From Symbiodinium natans (Eukaryota; Sar; Dinophyceae; Suessiales; Symbiodiniaceae), in assembly GCA_905221605.1 (NCBI GenBank), contig CAJNDS010002565.1, positions 295,194-359,193 on the forward strand: a DNA stretch of 64,000 nt, written 5' to 3'. Under the pieces are notes generated by a model, which was not told the origin of the DNA, did no database searches, and worked only from the letters and a program-made list of their open reading frames with translations. The translations under genes were made by a program, and so were the position numbers. Positions 34,737-43,228 of the stretch are shown one piece after another. Numbering within the stretch: position 1 is the stretch's first letter; each line of letters starts with the position of its first letter.

Positions 34737-35606
34737 CTAATCAAAATCGTCAAGGTTTAGATAGTTGTCGTCAATTTTTTTGGTTGTTGTTATACCGTTT
34801 CTTCTTAGATACTCATCTTTTGGTAACCATGGATACCTTGTATCCATATACCTTTCCCATGAGTAGTCATCGTTATAATCAATTCTTGAAAGACTCGCCT
34901 TTACCCAAGATGAGGTTTGGTATGAATACAGTTTGTGTTCAACTTGATTTTGCTCTTCATTGTTAGCGATATAATCGCAGATGCTTTTTAATATATCGCT
35001 TACTGGGTTCATGTGTGAAGCAATATATTTTTCAAACCTTTGTTTTGTATCAACGTCTTTCTTAAATGTTTTGTCGTATTCTGCAATTATCTGACTACGA
35101 AGCTTGGTGTAAAACGATTTTATGTCATCCTTATCGCGCCATAAATTGTAATAACATTTCTTGATTTCCTTGTGGATTTTTTCGTTGTAGAATTTCGTAT
35201 TATTTTTAAATACTTTTGATTGAAGTTTTTTGTATGTTGGGAATGGGTTTAGGTTCACGTAAAAATACATTTGTGTGTTTCTTTTCTCCTTCTCGTCCCA
35301 TCTGTATTCCTCAATACAAGGTTTATCTTCAACTGCTTCAACTGCATTGTCAAATTTTTTCATGCTACAATCATAAACAGTACTTTTCAACTCTCTTAGT
35401 GTGGTACATGTTTCGCATTCTTTGTAATTACATTGGCATATGTTTTTCACAATATTTTCAGACAATGGTAAGTGATATAGGTTCATATTTGGCGAAGTAA
35501 ATTTGCATTTGGTGCACATACTTATTTTGTTGTTGATTATCTTCTTCATCTCAATAACACCCAAGAATTGATTAATGATTTCTTCCTGTTCTTGTTCACT
35601 GAACAT
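34737..35606 (-). CDS. viral protein of unknown function with Cys-pair motifs
   Basis: 289 residues, basic and Lys/Asn/Tyr-rich, in the AT-rich viral core. Residues ~31-68 hold CTKCK and, after ~22 residues, CQCNYKECETC, which could form a zinc ribbon. The rest is mixed helical sequence with an acidic C-terminus (NLDDFD). I do not recognise the family. It is the leftmost core gene, transcribed leftwards after the integrase, with a putative promoter motif 25 nt upstream of its ATG and a hairpin at its stop codon. That promoter is shared with the 104-residue protein and the polymerase, which suggests early expression. Confidence 0.75.
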   Translation of the reverse strand: MFSEQEQEEIINQFLGVIEMKKIINNKISMCTKCKFTSPNMNLYHLPLSENIVKNICQCNYKECETCTTLRELKSTVYDCSMKKFDNAVEAVEDKPCIEEYRWDEKEKRNTQMYFYVNLNPFPTYKKLQSKVFKNNTKFYNEKIHKEIKKCYYNLWRDKDDIKSFYTKLRSQIIAEYDKTFKKDVDTKQRFEKYIASHMNPVSDILKSICDYIANNEEQNQVEHKLYSYQTSSWVKASLSRIDYNDDYSWERYMDTRYPWLPKDEYLRRNGITTTKKIDDNYLNLDDFD

Positions 35607-35630
35607 TTCTATTATAATACATTAAGTTGT

Positions 35631-35644
35631 TATTTCTTTAAGTG
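35631..35644 (-). promoter_or_regulatory. candidate early promoter motif
   Basis: On the plus strand TATTTCTTTAAGTG, so CACTTAAAGAAATA in gene orientation, ending 25 nt before the ATG of the 289-residue gene. The identical 14-mer lies at the identical distance from the gene at 36612-36926, and a variant precedes the polymerase gene. Confidence 0.6.
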
Positions 35645-35651
35645 TGTTTTC

Positions 35652-36570
35652 TTAAGAAACCTTTAACAACTCATGTCGCAAGTATGACCTATTCTCATCG
35701 TCCAAATGATAATATTTTTGTCCTAGTTTCTTCTCAATCTTAGTGACTTTATGGATTGTTTTATTCCAGTGTGATGTATGTTCTTTCTCGCTTATACCTT
35801 TCTTTCTCATTATCTTGACGCTGTCGCCTTCGTCTATCTCAGGGTATGTTCTGCTACGCTTTGCGTTTATGCTTAAAATCAGTTTTACTTTCAACTCATG
35901 TTTTGGTAAACGTGCATCCCTTGGAGTCAGATTATGGGATGAATGTATATCTTTATTATTGTATGTCAACAGTATTTCAAAGTTATAATCAGTCCATTGA
36001 ATATTTTCTTTATTTTTTTCTTATCCGCTTCAACGCGCTTGAATAACTTATCTTTGTAGGTTTTAATGAAGCGTTCTGCAAACGCTGGGTGTCCACGAGT
36101 TCTATGAATCTCAATTTTTTCGTCCTCCAGATACTCCATTATGGGTTTACTGTATAAACTGCCTTCCTCATCTGAATATAACATGCGTGGTTTCTTATCC
36201 ATTTTGTTTAATCCCTCCATGAGACCTGCTAAACATCTGGTGGCTGTTTGCTTTTTATTGGTATGACAGTTGCATATTTAGTGAATATGTCAATAAGCAC
36301 TAAACCTATTCTAAACTTTTGGTTTTCTAAGTCGTTGCTAGATATGAAAAACAAATCAAGTTGAAACTCAAAATACGGATGCGGTGCTACAAAACTATTT
36401 TGACCTCTTGGTTTCCTTTTCTCTTCTACATTTTTCTTGAAAAATTCCTCAACATCAGCCATTGTAATCGTTTTGTCTTTGGCCCTTGCATCTTTCAAGG
36501 TGCTTTGCCGTGAGCCGAAACCGCTTCTATCAAAATAAATATCATTAATTATTTTTTGCTTTTCGCTCAT
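35652..36570 (-). pseudogene. retroviral-type (rve) integrase, broken by two frameshifts
   Basis: Three consecutive minus-strand fragments together look like one PLV/polinton DDE integrase. Fragment 36229-36570 has the N-terminal region and the first catalytic Asp in FQLDLFFI (residue 72). Fragment 35966-36220 has the second Asp in LYSDEEGSL (its residue 17) and the catalytic Glu in FAERFIKTYK (its residue 49). Fragment 35652-35969 has the C-terminal GDSVKIMRKK region, an SH3/chromo-like DNA-binding fold. Frames shift near 36240-36255 and in the A-rich run near 36008-36016. The enzyme would insert the element and create the 5-bp duplication. With the shifts it should be inactive unless they are sequencing errors or recoded. 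Confidence 0.85.
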
Positions 36571-36582
36571 ATAAATAAGTAA

Positions 36583-36620
36583 GAAAAATAATAATATTTT
36601 TACAAAAATTATTATTTCTC
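36583..36620. terminator. AT-rich hairpin at the end of the 104-residue gene
   Basis: GAAAAATAATAAT pairs with ATTATTATTTCTC (12 of 13 positions), overlapping the stop of the minus-strand gene at 36612-36926 and lying upstream of the integrase start. Confidence 0.55.
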
Positions 36621-36926
36621 TTCTTCTGGCTCTTCCTCAGGAATCACTGTTATCACCTTGCAGTTTTTCATGGTGTATTTAGTTCCTTTCTTTTTATTTG
36701 CTAGTGCTTCTGCCTTCTGTTCTGGTGTCAACTTCACGACTGTTATATCTATACCGTTTTCGGCTATGTATTTCTCCATCTTCTTCTTCTCCAGATACCT
36801 ATCTCTGGAAGCCCTTTTTTTCTCAACATACTCTTTGTCTTCACGTCTTTTATTATAATACAGCCTATTGTACAATGCCAGTTGTTCACGGATTTCCTCT
36901 ATTGTCATATCTTCAGGTTTTGTCAT
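36612..36926 (-). CDS. small basic/acidic viral protein, unknown
   Basis: 104 residues. A helical, strongly charged N-terminal half is rich in Arg/Lys/Glu/Tyr (RLYYNKRREDKEYVEKKRAS), followed by KLTPEQKAEAL and an acidic EEEPEEEK tail. No family is recognised. It is read leftwards, divergently from the polymerase-helicase gene, and has the candidate early promoter motif exactly 25 nt before its ATG. A regulatory or DNA-binding role is possible but not shown. Confidence 0.7.
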   Translation of the reverse strand: MTKPEDMTIEEIREQLALYNRLYYNKRREDKEYVEKKRASRDRYLEKKKMEKYIAENGIDITVVKLTPEQKAEALANKKKGTKYTMKNCKVITVIPEEEPEEEK

Positions 36927-36950
36927 TTCACTATTATTATATATAAATAA

Positions 36951-36964
36951 TATTTCTTTAAGTG
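36951..36964 (-). promoter_or_regulatory. candidate early promoter motif
   Basis: Same 14-mer as at 35631-35644 (TATTTCTTTAAGTG on the plus strand), again 25 nt from the ATG of a minus-strand gene, and followed by a similar TTTTTCTTAA. Identical sequence and spacing make chance unlikely. Confidence 0.6.
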
Positions 36965-37021
36965 CTTTTTCTTAACACTATAATCTTATTTGATTTTCAA
37001 TCAGTCTAAAAAAAGTCTTCA

Positions 37022-37043
37022 GAAAAATATATTTAAAGAAATA
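37022..37043 (+). promoter_or_regulatory. candidate early promoter of the polymerase gene
   Basis: GAAAAATATATTTAAAGAAATA contains the TTAAAGAAATA core shared with the motifs at 35631 and 36951, here 33-34 nt before the ATG at 37077, with AT-rich sequence between. Confidence 0.5.
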
Positions 37044-37076
37044 TTTTTATTATAAAATTAATATATATTGTAATTT

Positions 37077-40000
37077 ATGACCAAAGCTATACAGAGAAAT
37101 ATCACTGCTTTAGAAGCAGTGTACGACAATTACAAAAAACGCTTTAACAAAGCAACCAAGGAAAAAGTCAGAAACATCATAGACTTATATTCTGAACGCA
37201 AGATAGCTCAGTTTACAACAGCCGACAATTTAATAAGAAAATTTATCACATCCAAGACACCAAAGGACAAAGAAAAGGCAGAAAAAGAATACAACAAGAT
37301 TTATGACAAACATAAGGATAAACCCAGTCTAGGCGAAAGAATGGAGGAAACAAAGAAAGAGAACAAGAGAACTGGAAGAACCAACCCTAGAAAAAAACAT
37401 GACTATTCAATGATAGTGGCGTTTTTTAGATACAAATCGGAATCCAGCACACAGAAAACAGCATTTTATGACAAAGCAGGTAAGCCTTTAGTACCATTGA
37501 TTACAGTAGAAGCTATAAGGCAAACAGCAAGCGTTAACACCACATCGTATGTTGAAAACCTTGTTGGTAGAAAAGTGTTTGGGGAGTACGACAAGAGGCT
37601 TTTCACAAAATTACTATTGGACTTACAAAGAGACCCGTCCATATTGGGAGTCATCGGCTTCGTGATAGATTATATAGATTGTGTTAAAGTATATGAAGTT
37701 GATAGGGTAGATGGTGATTCAGATTTTAATCCAAAGCACGAGAACCTTAGAGATGCGACTAATGTGAGCATGTATCATAATTATATTCAGACTCCTTTGA
37801 ACCCAGAGTACGAGACACTAAAGGAAGCCATTAAAGTTGAACATTATCAAGACAACCTGTGCTGGATTAATACTTTAACGGATTATTATAAAAATACCCT
37901 TATGGGTGACAAGAAGAGAGAGAAGAACAAATTAACTAGAGAAAGTATTTTAAACCTCATAAATAAAACAGAAGATGATTTCACAACCAACGGTGCTAGT
38001 CTTGACGATATGACCAAGGTTTTTGAACACTATAATATTCAAGTTAGGGTATATGATGTTTTTAATAATCTGGTGTATCAGTATGACCCAGAGAAGCGCG
38101 ACCATCACATACAAACACTGTATGCAATTATTAAGAACAACCACATTTACACGGTGAATGATAATTTAAGTTCGTTGAAGCAAATGTTACCAAAGAATTC
38201 CAATTATGACATTTATGTGAAGGCTTCGTCCGATTACCATTTAAATGAGAAGTCCACACCAGTTGAGTGTAAAATGATAGCATCATTGGACGATATCAGA
38301 AAACACACAGAGGAAGACCAATATACCCTAATTTACGACGGAAATGATTTAACGAAGTTGTTTTATGAATCCAAACAGGCAGGTTATGAACCACAGGTTA
38401 AGTTCAGTGGGTGCATCGTGTCTGAGTTGAATTTTCGTTTTTATATCAAGAAAAGACTCATCAAGTACAAGGTCAAAACGCAGAACCTTGTAACAAACTC
38501 CATTGATGGTTCTATCTGTGTTAGGACAGAGAATATTTATAATAGAATGTCTAAGGCAATGTACGATTTCAATAAAGCACTGTTTAACCCCTTGCATAAA
38601 TCCTACTATAACGAGATAGACATACAAATCTTCCAGGAGTGTAAAACCGTAAACCCAGCAGGTGAGATAAATAAATATTATCATATATATTCTGTAAAGC
38701 GTCAAGAATTTGATAAATACTTTTTTACAACAGAGTCCTGTGTAGAGATAGATGTCCGAAAGGCATTCACACACGCATTTAATCAGATGACCGAGATACC
38801 AGTGTTTACTCAATTTGATGTGTGGAAGCCTTACAAGAAGGAATATAAAATAGAATCATTTCACCCACTGACCTTATACTTAGTTAAGAGTAATGGCGAG
38901 GCAATGTTTTTCAACAAAACCTATTGCTTAGTATACGGACAGTTTTTAAAGCATTTACATAAAAAATGCAAAATATTATATTATAAAGAACCTTCTAGAG
39001 TTTATACTGTTGACTACAAGAAGATTGTCAATAAACTGTGGGCTACCGAGATATCTGACAGAGCACCCGAGGACATTAGAACCAAAAAGTTAATTGCAAA
39101 TGTCAACTTCGGTTTACTGGAAAAGAGTACAAATACATCATCTAAAAGTTATACCTTCAATGGTTTGAGGGAAGCATTATATTATCAAAAACTTGTCGGA
39201 GGTAGAATAAATAAATTATCTGTAGAAAAACCAGAATTAGTAGAAGATGATGAAGAAGAAGATGCATGGAAAACTGTATACACGGAATTAGAGGAGAAAT
39301 ATTACTGTCTGACTGTATCAGATAGAGCCACCTTAAGAAACGGATTTATATACATAAAGGAGCTATTATTACAATACCATAATTTTAAAATGTACCAAGA
39401 TTATTTAAAACTAGTGGAGAATAATGTGGATGTCTGGAGTGTCAAAACCGATGCTTTTGTAATCAGAAGGGAACACCTAAGGAGAGCAAAGAAGGGGCTA
39501 GACTTTAACCAAGAGATAGGCGGATGGAGACACGAGAAGGGCAAACAGCCTTTAGAACCAAGGGGTAAATTAGAACAGAAGCCTAATGAATTAATACCCA
39601 TACCAGTATACAAGAATGAGACCAGACATGTAAAAGATGAATGGGACACCGAGGCCATAGCAAAGGATATTATAAAACATAACCCTTTGATGATTAGAAG
39701 TAAATACGCTGGAGGAGGTAAAAGTCATATAGCCAAATATTTCAGTAAATTAGGATACAATACTTTGTTTGTAGTACCACAAAATAGCTTGTCTCAAAAC
39801 ATAGACGATGACGCGGTGACTACCAATAAGTTTTTTTCAGTACCTGTAGGCGATGGTGAGAAGTTGCCAGAGTTTGACCACAGTGACTACGATGTAGTGG
39901 TTTTTGATGAGATTTTTATGAATGGCTTACATATGCTCAATAGAATCAGACAGTTTGTTAATCAACATCCTAATAAGATAATTATAGGGGCTGGTGACAC

Positions 40001-40892
40001 GAAGCAATTACCGCCCATAGAAGACTTGACTAATACCAGAAAACCAGATGAATATGCAGATGAGTGTATAAATCAGATATTTAAATATAATATTTTGTTA
40101 ACAGTTTGTAAGAGATTAGGTGGTAAAGACGATTCTAAAGCAAATGAGAACAGACAAGTATTAAATAATATGTATGACGACATGTGGCTACATAAGCTTC
40201 CACTTGATGACTTCGTAAGGAAATATTTTAAAACAACAGACGATGTAACACAATCGCATAATAATATAGCTTATACAAACATGAGGTGTCTGTATGTGTC
40301 CAATCAGATACGAAAACACATAGGTAAGAAAAATAAGTATGAAGTGGGTGAGACACTGATATGCAGAGTCTACAAGAAGTTCGGAAGTAAAAGATTCAAC
40401 GTTAACTATCGGTTTAGAATACTGAGTATAAGCAGTAACACAGTGATACTGGAAAATGTTAAGTCAAAGGAACAGTATACAACGGATATGTTAACATTAG
40501 ATAAGCATTTTAGATACGATTATTGTACCACGTGCCATTCTGCGCAAGGTGCTTCAATCAATGGTAAGATCATAATACACGAGTGGAATAAGAAGCACTT
40601 GGTGACTCGTGAGTGGATATGGTGCGCCTTGACTAGAAGCACCGACTTTAATGATGTGTTATTTTATGAGAGTGAAACGGATAAAACAGAACTCACAGAA
40701 GAAAATCTAAACCGATACATAAACGACAAAATCAGAAACTACAAACTACAAGACGAAAAGGCTGGTAGAAAGATAAATTCAAAAAATATGTTACTCCAGA
40801 CTGGTTTATTAAAAGAATCAACGGTAATTGTTGTAATTGTGGTTGTCGGTTTGAGTTTGAAGTCAAAAATGGATATCTCACCAATACCATAA
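37077..40892 (+). CDS. DNA polymerase - SF1 helicase fusion with N-terminal OTU-like region
   Basis: 1271 residues; the main replication protein of the element. Residues ~250-370 resemble an OTU-like cysteine protease: DNLCWINTL (Cys262) and HIYTVND (His356). A family-B-like palm follows: motif A VEIDVRKAFT (Asp559), motif B KKLIANVNFG (Lys670-671), motif C VKTDAF (Asp792). It could be protein-primed PolB or the related polymerase of PLVs and transpovirons; no exonuclease motifs were seen. The C-terminal third is an SF1 helicase: YAGGGKS (Lys882), VVVFDE (Asp944-Glu945), GDTKQLPP (~972), and motifs V and VI in HSAQGAS and CALTRS. The last ~35 residues lie beyond an A6 run (40781-40786). The reading frame one step over continues to 40978 with a Cys-rich domain, so the annotated C-terminus is probably a frameshift product. 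Confidence 0.88.
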   Translation: MTKAIQRNITALEAVYDNYKKRFNKATKEKVRNIIDLYSERKIAQFTTADNLIRKFITSKTPKDKEKAEKEYNKIYDKHKDKPSLGERMEETKKENKRTGRTNPRKKHDYSMIVAFFRYKSESSTQKTAFYDKAGKPLVPLITVEAIRQTASVNTTSYVENLVGRKVFGEYDKRLFTKLLLDLQRDPSILGVIGFVIDYIDCVKVYEVDRVDGDSDFNPKHENLRDATNVSMYHNYIQTPLNPEYETLKEAIKVEHYQDNLCWINTLTDYYKNTLMGDKKREKNKLTRESILNLINKTEDDFTTNGASLDDMTKVFEHYNIQVRVYDVFNNLVYQYDPEKRDHHIQTLYAIIKNNHIYTVNDNLSSLKQMLPKNSNYDIYVKASSDYHLNEKSTPVECKMIASLDDIRKHTEEDQYTLIYDGNDLTKLFYESKQAGYEPQVKFSGCIVSELNFRFYIKKRLIKYKVKTQNLVTNSIDGSICVRTENIYNRMSKAMYDFNKALFNPLHKSYYNEIDIQIFQECKTVNPAGEINKYYHIYSVKRQEFDKYFFTTESCVEIDVRKAFTHAFNQMTEIPVFTQFDVWKPYKKEYKIESFHPLTLYLVKSNGEAMFFNKTYCLVYGQFLKHLHKKCKILYYKEPSRVYTVDYKKIVNKLWATEISDRAPEDIRTKKLIANVNFGLLEKSTNTSSKSYTFNGLREALYYQKLVGGRINKLSVEKPELVEDDEEEDAWKTVYTELEEKYYCLTVSDRATLRNGFIYIKELLLQYHNFKMYQDYLKLVENNVDVWSVKTDAFVIRREHLRRAKKGLDFNQEIGGWRHEKGKQPLEPRGKLEQKPNELIPIPVYKNETRHVKDEWDTEAIAKDIIKHNPLMIRSKYAGGGKSHIAKYFSKLGYNTLFVVPQNSLSQNIDDDAVTTNKFFSVPVGDGEKLPEFDHSDYDVVVFDEIFMNGLHMLNRIRQFVNQHPNKIIIGAGDTKQLPPIEDLTNTRKPDEYADECINQIFKYNILLTVCKRLGGKDDSKANENRQVLNNMYDDMWLHKLPLDDFVRKYFKTTDDVTQSHNNIAYTNMRCLYVSNQIRKHIGKKNKYEVGETLICRVYKKFGSKRFNVNYRFRILSISSNTVILENVKSKEQYTTDMLTLDKHFRYDYCTTCHSAQGASINGKIIIHEWNKKHLVTREWIWCALTRSTDFNDVLFYESETDKTELTEENLNRYINDKIRNYKLQDEKAGRKINSKNMLLQTGLLKESTVIVVIVVVGLSLKSKMDISPIP

Positions 40893-40978
40893 CGGCACAG
40901 CGAAAAGACAACTCGGTTGCTCATGAGCTTGACAATTGCGAGGCTTGGTGTGATTATTGCAATAGAAGTGCAAAATAA
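40787..40978 (+). pseudogene. displaced C-terminal zinc/HNH-like domain of the helicase
   Basis: In the frame ending at TAA 40976-40978 the sequence reads TPDWFIKRINGNCCNCGC, then TAQRKDNSVAHELDNCEAW and CDYCNRSAK. Two Cys pairs with an RxDNxxxH-like centre resemble an HNH-type zinc fold found at the C-terminus of some viral replication proteins; this resemblance is from memory. The domain is out of frame with the helicase by a shift in or near the A6 run at 40781-40786. It has no ATG of its own near the start. Confidence 0.65.
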
Positions 40979-41003
40979 AAATTAGTTAGTTAGTTTTTAT
41001 TTT
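40972..41003. terminator. hairpin between convergent genes
   Basis: AAAATAAAAA and its exact complement TTTTTATTTT enclose the loop TTAGTTAGTTAG, between the end of the helicase region (40978) and the end of the minus-strand gene at 41022. It could serve both transcripts. Confidence 0.6.
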
Positions 41004-41021
41004 ACACTTTTGTTTTTGATT

Positions 41022-42245
41022 TTATTTTGAATATATCCTTTTCCTGTACAAATCTTTTAACTCCGCGAGTAATTCCTTTGCAAATTCCTTGTCGCCTTCA
41101 CTTAGTGCTTTAATTCTTCTGTTGTTTGTAGTCACGAATGTCTTGTAGGTACTTTTCGGAATTGTTTCTCTTTCGTTGGCTTCATCAAATATTCTCTTTA
41201 GTTGCACGACACCGATTTTAGTTGGTGCTGGTAGTTTCAACTCTCCCGCCCCTTCTTTTAAATGTGGCTTCTTGACATCTCGCTTTGGTGATGTCGCTTC
41301 ATCGTCTGCTTGCTGTGGTTGCAATGGTGGTAAGGCTGGCATGCTAGAACTTGACGATGAACCACCTACTGTAACATTTGGTGTAGGCGTTGATGCTTTT
41401 GCTCTTGCCTTTTTCTCTGGTGATTGTGCACGAGCAAACGAACGTGCCGCGGTGCTTCGTCTCTGTACTGGTTCATTCGGGTTATATGGCGGTAAAGCCT
41501 GTTGAGTAGCGCCCACATTTGGCTGGTGAGGTTGTAAATATTGCATATTAGGTATTGGATCTAAAGAGGCATCTTGTTGAGGTGATACTCTTCGCATAAT
41601 TGACCCTGCTAGTGCTTGTAACATTTCCTGCGATAATCCTGCTACAGATGCCGTTGATAAATCCATACCTTGCATCATGTTACCTGCTGTGTTCCCTGCG
41701 ACTCTTAATGCTCCGCTTCCTAGACTTCTTAAAACTCCTTCGCCTTGCTGTTGTTCCTGCTGTATTTGTTGTTGATGTGCTTGTGCTATTTGTTCTTGGT
41801 TCGCTTGTCTTGCTTGTTCAACCGTAGCTATTGTGCTCACTGTTTGTGCACGGTGCTGTGCTCCTTCGTCTACTTCCATTGCTTCTAAGTCGTTACCAAA
41901 TTCGTCTAAGAAAGTAGGCGTACCAATGTTGAACATTTCTACATCACGTCCACCTGCACCTGCACCGACATCCCACAAAGCCCTGTGGGTCATATTGTTA
42001 TCTGTTGCGTATTGTCTCATCATTCTGTCTCGTATTTCTCGCTCATTTATTCTGCTTTGCTCTACACGAAGTTTGTCTATATGATCTTTACCATCAAAAT
42101 ATGAACCTTTGTTACTTGCCTTATAAAAAACTGCGTCGCGATTTGGAAAGGGTTTCAATGCTTCCTCGTTGTCGTTTACTAGTTCTAAAATGTCTTCGTA
42201 TCTTGACCTCCTATGAAATTGGATTTGTGATTTATTACCTGCCAT
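41022..42245 (-). CDS. large Gln/Ala/Pro-rich viral protein, probable virion component
   Basis: 407 residues. The N-terminus (1-110) is charged and probably folded. Residues ~135-170 are very Gln-rich (QAHQQQIQQEQQQGEG). Residues 175-215 are Gly/Ala/Met-rich and amphipathic (SGALRVAGNTAGNMMQGMDL). A low-complexity Pro/Ser/Gln linker leads to a Lys/Glu-rich C-terminus. No enzyme motif is seen. It is first in a leftward run with three other putative structural genes. Such low-complexity proteins with a short amphipathic stretch are common near capsid genes in PLVs, so a minor virion or membrane-active role is possible. Function is not established. Confidence 0.7.
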   Translation of the reverse strand: MAGNKSQIQFHRRSRYEDILELVNDNEEALKPFPNRDAVFYKASNKGSYFDGKDHIDKLRVEQSRINEREIRDRMMRQYATDNNMTHRALWDVGAGAGGRDVEMFNIGTPTFLDEFGNDLEAMEVDEGAQHRAQTVSTIATVEQARQANQEQIAQAHQQQIQQEQQQGEGVLRSLGSGALRVAGNTAGNMMQGMDLSTASVAGLSQEMLQALAGSIMRRVSPQQDASLDPIPNMQYLQPHQPNVGATQQALPPYNPNEPVQRRSTAARSFARAQSPEKKARAKASTPTPNVTVGGSSSSSSMPALPPLQPQQADDEATSPKRDVKKPHLKEGAGELKLPAPTKIGVVQLKRIFDEANERETIPKSTYKTFVTTNNRRIKALSEGDKEFAKELLAELKDLYRKRIYSK

Positions 42246-42273
42246 ATGAATTTATATACTTATATAGAAAAAG

Positions 42274-42618
42274 TTAATTAAAAATTGATTCACTTAATGT
42301 TTCTAAAGTTTTGACTCTGTTCCGCATGTGAGCCAGTGACGTTTCTGGTATCCTTGGGTTGTGCATTTCTGATTTTAACCTGTCAGTTTCAATTGTATAA
42401 TTATCCTTCATTTGTCCCTCTAACAATCTTCGCTTCATAGCCAGATTAGCAACTCTGGCTTCACGTGCGTCCATTTCTTTTTTTAAATTCAACAAGTAGT
42501 CAATGTTAGGCTTGTGGAAGTTTAACTCCGAGGCTTCATTAACAACTGGGTTGTCTAATGACTTTCTCTTGTGTTGTTTCTTTTGTTGTCTGAACTTGTA
42601 TTTATTGTAAAGTACCAT
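42274..42618 (-). CDS. small coiled-coil viral protein, unknown
   Basis: 114 residues with a basic N-terminus (RQQKKQHKRKS) and a long helical region rich in Leu/Met/Arg/Glu (YLLNLKKEMDAREARVANLA). No family is recognised. It lies 28 nt downstream of the 187-residue gene and 29 nt upstream of the 407-residue gene on the same strand, so all three may be expressed together. A TATATA-containing stretch precedes its ATG. Confidence 0.65.
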   Translation of the reverse strand: MVLYNKYKFRQQKKQHKRKSLDNPVVNEASELNFHKPNIDYLLNLKKEMDAREARVANLAMKRRLLEGQMKDNYTIETDRLKSEMHNPRIPETSLAHMRNRVKTLETLSESIFN

Positions 42619-42631
42619 ATCTATATATTAT

Positions 42632-43195
42632 TTACCTAGATTTTTTACTTCTTGGTTGAAACATTGCCTTTGACAATACGTTGGCTTTTTCTTGTCTTCT
42701 TTTCATTATTTCTTGGTTCATAGTTCTCCTTTGTAATTGAATGAGTTGCGCTTGAGTTAAATTGTCATAAGGATTCATATTTGGTGGCGGTGGTGGGGGC
42801 ATTGACTTTGACACAGGCGGCGGTGCTTTAGCAACCCTACTAGGTGGTGCTTCATATTGTTCCACTTCTTCTGCGTGCTGGGTCTTGATTGGTACAGCCT
42901 TTACTTTTGGTTTCACGTTGTTCTTTCTAACAGGCTTGGTTGTTATGTCGCTCGGTTTACCTTCACATTTCTCAGGGTGAGAATACCTTAGCGTTTTCAT
43001 TGAAAGCGTCTTGTGACAGTCATCACACTCTGTTTTTTGTTTTGCTACCTCTGTGATTTTCACTCTGGTAGGTTTTGGGGGTTCTGACTTGGTTTCCTCG
43101 TTTGGTTCAGGTGTTAGTTTATCTTCAGTGCTTTTAGTCTCTTCTGGTTTAGGAGTTTCATCAACGGTTACCATATCATTGTTTTCTTCACTCAT
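42632..43195 (-). CDS. Pro/Lys-rich viral protein with a CxxC...HxxxxC zinc motif
   Basis: 187 residues. An acidic Glu/Pro/Thr-rich N-terminus (to ~55) is followed by CDDCHKTLSMKTLRYSHPEKC (residues ~57-77), a C2HC-type zinc finger of a style seen in PLV and giant-virus proteins. Then comes a basic linker, a run of seven prolines (~135), and a helical Gln/Arg-rich C-terminus ending RSKKSR. It lies between the penton gene and the 114-residue gene on the same strand, so a virion-associated, possibly DNA-binding role is inferred. TATATATAAT lies directly before the ATG. Confidence 0.7.
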   Translation of the reverse strand: MSEENNDMVTVDETPKPEETKSTEDKLTPEPNEETKSEPPKPTRVKITEVAKQKTECDDCHKTLSMKTLRYSHPEKCEGKPSDITTKPVRKNNVKPKVKAVPIKTQHAEEVEQYEAPPSRVAKAPPPVSKSMPPPPPPNMNPYDNLTQAQLIQLQRRTMNQEIMKRRQEKANVLSKAMFQPRSKKSR

Positions 43196-43228
43196 ATATA
43201 TAATATTCTATATATTTTCCATTTAATT

